Assembly (NCBI GenBank): GCA_910574965.1 | Contig: CAJTDB010000015.1 | Coordinates: 19,210 to 83,209 of the forward strand | Direction: 5' to 3' | Length of the DNA: 64,000 nucleotides | From: Lachnospiraceae bacterium | GTDB taxonomy: Bacteria; Bacillota; Clostridia; Lachnospirales; Lachnospiraceae | Part shown: positions 62,329 to 64,000 of the stretch, in pieces | Layout of the letters: every line of letters begins with the position of its first letter | Position numbering within the stretch: position 1 is the stretch's first letter | Notes under the pieces: generated by a model | What the model was told of the DNA's origin: nothing | Databases searched by the model: none | What the model saw: only the letters and a program-made list of their open reading frames with translations | Made by a program: the position numbers and the translations under genes

Positions 62329-63362
62329 TTTTTTCTTGCTACAACTACATTATCCAAATAAAGCTTATCCGAATACGGCAAAAGAAAATGGTCTGCTATA
62401 CCTGCCACATTATTAAATATCAAAGCTACATTCCTTATCATTCTTCCTACGCATGTTTTGACTTTCACTTCCTCTGCCCAATACACATTCCGAAGCTGTG
62501 CAATACACTCCCAGTAGCTAGAACTCGTCCTGCTTTCCACCAATTCAAACCCAGCGTTTTCTAGTAGAACTCTGACTCCCTCTAACGTCCATCTTTTATA
62601 ATCATATGGTTCGCAGTGCTTTGGATATGCGAACGGAATCAGCAGTAACATCATTCCTTTGGATTTTAAAACTCGATTTAACTCAACAATAATGTCTTCG
62701 ATATTAAATACATGTTCAAATACTTCCGATGAAATAATACAGTCAAATCTGCTATCTTCGAATGGAAGCTTATAGCCGTCGTAATATATAATCCCCTGCT
62801 TTTTATACTCTGTCTCTATCTCAACACCAATATACTCATCTACCGCTAATAATTTTTTATATGGAGATATTCCGCACCCGAAGTCCATACAACTCCCCGC
62901 CATATAAGAAGCATAACTTTTTACGCTGTCATGCAGCCTTTTTCTGCTGAAATAATAAGGATTCACAAGCACTCCCGCAGCATCGGGATGAAACTGTTCC
63001 GCCCGATACCATTTGCTATAATAAAAGTTCATTTTCCCCCAAATGTTATATATCTCACTGTATTCTCTATAAAAATGTTTCATTCTTATCAGAGCCAATG
63101 GACATTTGATCCTTTTTGCATCAACACCAATTTCCAACAGTTGCTGTCGCATTTCTCTCCAGTAAACACTGGCAAGCAGAATATAATCATATTTCAGACT
63201 CAATATCTTAATCGGTGCTATTATTGGTTTCCCCAAATAATGCCCACCTACCTTTTGGATGTCATTATCTATATAACAAAGAATTATATTATGCCTTTTA
63301 CTAATGTATCTGCTAACTTCTTTCGCTTTTTTACCGCATCCAAAAATTAAAAGTCTGTTCAT
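62325..63362 (-). CDS. SAM-dependent methyltransferase with N-terminal Rossmann-like module
   Basis: 345 residues. Module: MNRLLIFGCGKKAKEVSRYI, IILCYIDNDIQKVGGHYLG, YDYILLASVYWREMRQQLL. Methyltransferase part: SCMDFGCGISPYKKLL (SAM loop), IYYDGYKLPFEDSRFDCIIS, EHVFNIEDIIVELNRVLKSK and GMMLLLIPFAYPKHCEPYDY. It is the first intact gene of the cluster seen from the right, with AAAGGA before its ATG. I did not find a convincing promoter. Confidence 0.85.
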   Translation of the reverse strand: MNRLLIFGCGKKAKEVSRYISKRHNIILCYIDNDIQKVGGHYLGKPIIAPIKILSLKYDYILLASVYWREMRQQLLEIGVDAKRIKCPLALIRMKHFYREYSEIYNIWGKMNFYYSKWYRAEQFHPDAAGVLVNPYYFSRKRLHDSVKSYASYMAGSCMDFGCGISPYKKLLAVDEYIGVEIETEYKKQGIIYYDGYKLPFEDSRFDCIISSEVFEHVFNIEDIIVELNRVLKSKGMMLLLIPFAYPKHCEPYDYKRWTLEGVRVLLENAGFELVESRTSSSYWECIAQLRNVYWAEEVKVKTCVGRMIRNVALIFNNVAGIADHFLLPYSDKLYLDNVVVARKK

Positions 63363-63423
63363 TTCAACTTACATTCCTTTCGCTTCGTTCAGGCACAATG
63401 GAATATTTTCCAAATAATATCAA

Positions 63424-63806
63424 TACGCAAACATACTTCTGACTTCAATAAAAAAATCCGCTCTGTTTCAAAACATTGTATATATTATGTACAACCTCTG
63501 TTTCCTGCTCTTCGTTAATCGCATGCAGGGAGAAACGCGCATACACATAATCCTATTAACTCGAAAAAATTGCTGGCAAAGAAACAAAATCATCACAGAT
63601 AAAGCAAATATTATCTTCATTATTCTCTTGTTTTAACTGCCTGATTACGCTATCTGACGCATCAATGGCTGTGACATTAAGTCCAAATCTTGAAAAATAA
63701 ATGCAGTCTCTACTATTACAGCATCCTAAATCCAATATTGTCCTCTCTTTAGATACCTTTTTTACCGTCTTCGTAAAAAGAGCGGGCTCATTAATAATCG
63801 GTTTTT
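63424..63806 (-). pseudogene. Decayed class I SAM methyltransferase
   Basis: On the minus strand from about 63806 the DNA reads PIINEPALFTKTVKKVSKER, then ILDLGCCNSRDCIYFSRFGL and NVTAIDASDSVIRQLK, a methyltransferase SAM loop, up to a stop near 63558. After a frameshift it continues DYVYARFSLHAINEEQETEV and VHNIYNVLKQSGFF with another shift. A stop precedes the first segment, so the N-terminus is gone. No ribosome site or intact frame remains. Confidence 0.65.
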
Positions 63807-63829
63807 AACTATAATATTTCATTATTTTT

Positions 63830-64000
63830 ATCTATTCTGAAAGTTCCATACTGCCCATACTGTTTTTTCGGTTCTTCAAAAAACAGTTATTTACTATAAA
63901 TGAGTAAATACCAAATATTGCACAAAATAAAGACACCCGCTGCTGAATGATGTATCATTGAAGTACCAACAAACAACATACTCAAACAACAAGGGGGTGT
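63830..64000. other. Right edge: AT-rich, possible start of a plus-strand element
   Basis: The last 170 nt hold no gene. They contain a near-palindrome (AACTGTTTTTTGAAGAACC-type words around 63870-63890) and end in AAGGGGGTGT, which could be the ribosome site of a plus-strand gene starting just outside the window. A mobile element start is possible, but nothing here proves it. Confidence 0.25.

Noticed and set aside
63830..64000. Firm call of an insertion sequence end
   Set aside because: Only a ribosome-site-like AAGGGGG and AT-rich words are visible. No transposase or matching inverted end is in the window.

Overview
The window looks like a chromosomal segment of a low-to-medium GC, anaerobic, gut-type Clostridium relative, most likely Lachnospiraceae. 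This is inferred from strong AGGAGG ribosome sites, a complete Rnf complex, the nusG-II/ruvAB/zapA/U32/SEDS order, the cmk-ispH-S1 operon and the enzyme repertoire. Nearly all genes lie on the minus strand. Only a LacI-type regulator (33.5-34.5 kb) and a chemoreceptor (36.9-38.6 kb) are on the plus strand. I saw no tRNA, rRNA or CRISPR array. Starts were chosen from visible Shine-Dalgarno sites, and several are shorter than the maximal open frame.

Layout: (1) 1-10.8 kb is an operon resembling the uncharacterised E. coli yehLMPQ-yehI set: MoxR-type AAA+ ATPase, DUF5682-like protein, VWA protein, SWIM zinc-finger protein and, at the left edge, a DUF4132-like protein cut by the window. A YihS-like sugar isomerase and an M18 aminopeptidase sit inside it. 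(2) 11.0-20.0 kb holds a lipoprotein and a housekeeping operon (NusG domain II protein, RuvA, RuvB, ZapA, U32/RlhA-like protein, SEDS protein, class B PBP). (3) 20.2-34.5 kb is a catabolic operon divergent from a LacI regulator: TIM-like isomerase, LarA-like protein, split transketolase, a two-permease/two-ATPase sulfonate/nitrate-type ABC importer with its binding protein, a long transaldolase-like protein, a divergent RpiB, a zinc dehydrogenase and a TauE/SafE exporter. I read it as a candidate pathway for a sulfonated (or otherwise non-phosphate acidic) sugar, related to but not identical with sulfo-transketolase sulfoglycolysis. (4) 34.6-42.1 kb holds a small unknown protein, an AEC permease, a DUF554 protein, an orphan chemoreceptor and a large secreted transglutaminase-like surface protein. 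(5) 42.4-51.5 kb holds rnfCDGEAB, S1-domain protein, ispH, cmk and a HI0933-family flavoprotein. (6) 51.7-63.4 kb is an AT-rich surface-glycan cluster with signs of transfer and decay: glycosyltransferases (DUF4422, GT2, GT4, GT11, a GT-A type), three methyltransferases, a radical SAM protein, a frameshifted sugar ketoisomerase and two gene remnants.

Two features cut across this layout. First, a palindromic repeat of about 103 bp lies 18-24 nt upstream of four start codons, always in the same orientation relative to the gene, once as a perfect three-unit tandem array between binding-protein and permease genes. Second, nine proteins of the glycan cluster share a small Rossmann-like module (Y/F-G-A/x-G-x-x-x motif, then a strand ending in an acidic residue, then a hydrophobic strand) joined to unrelated catalytic domains. 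These two, plus the candidate sulfosugar operon, are the observations most worth following.
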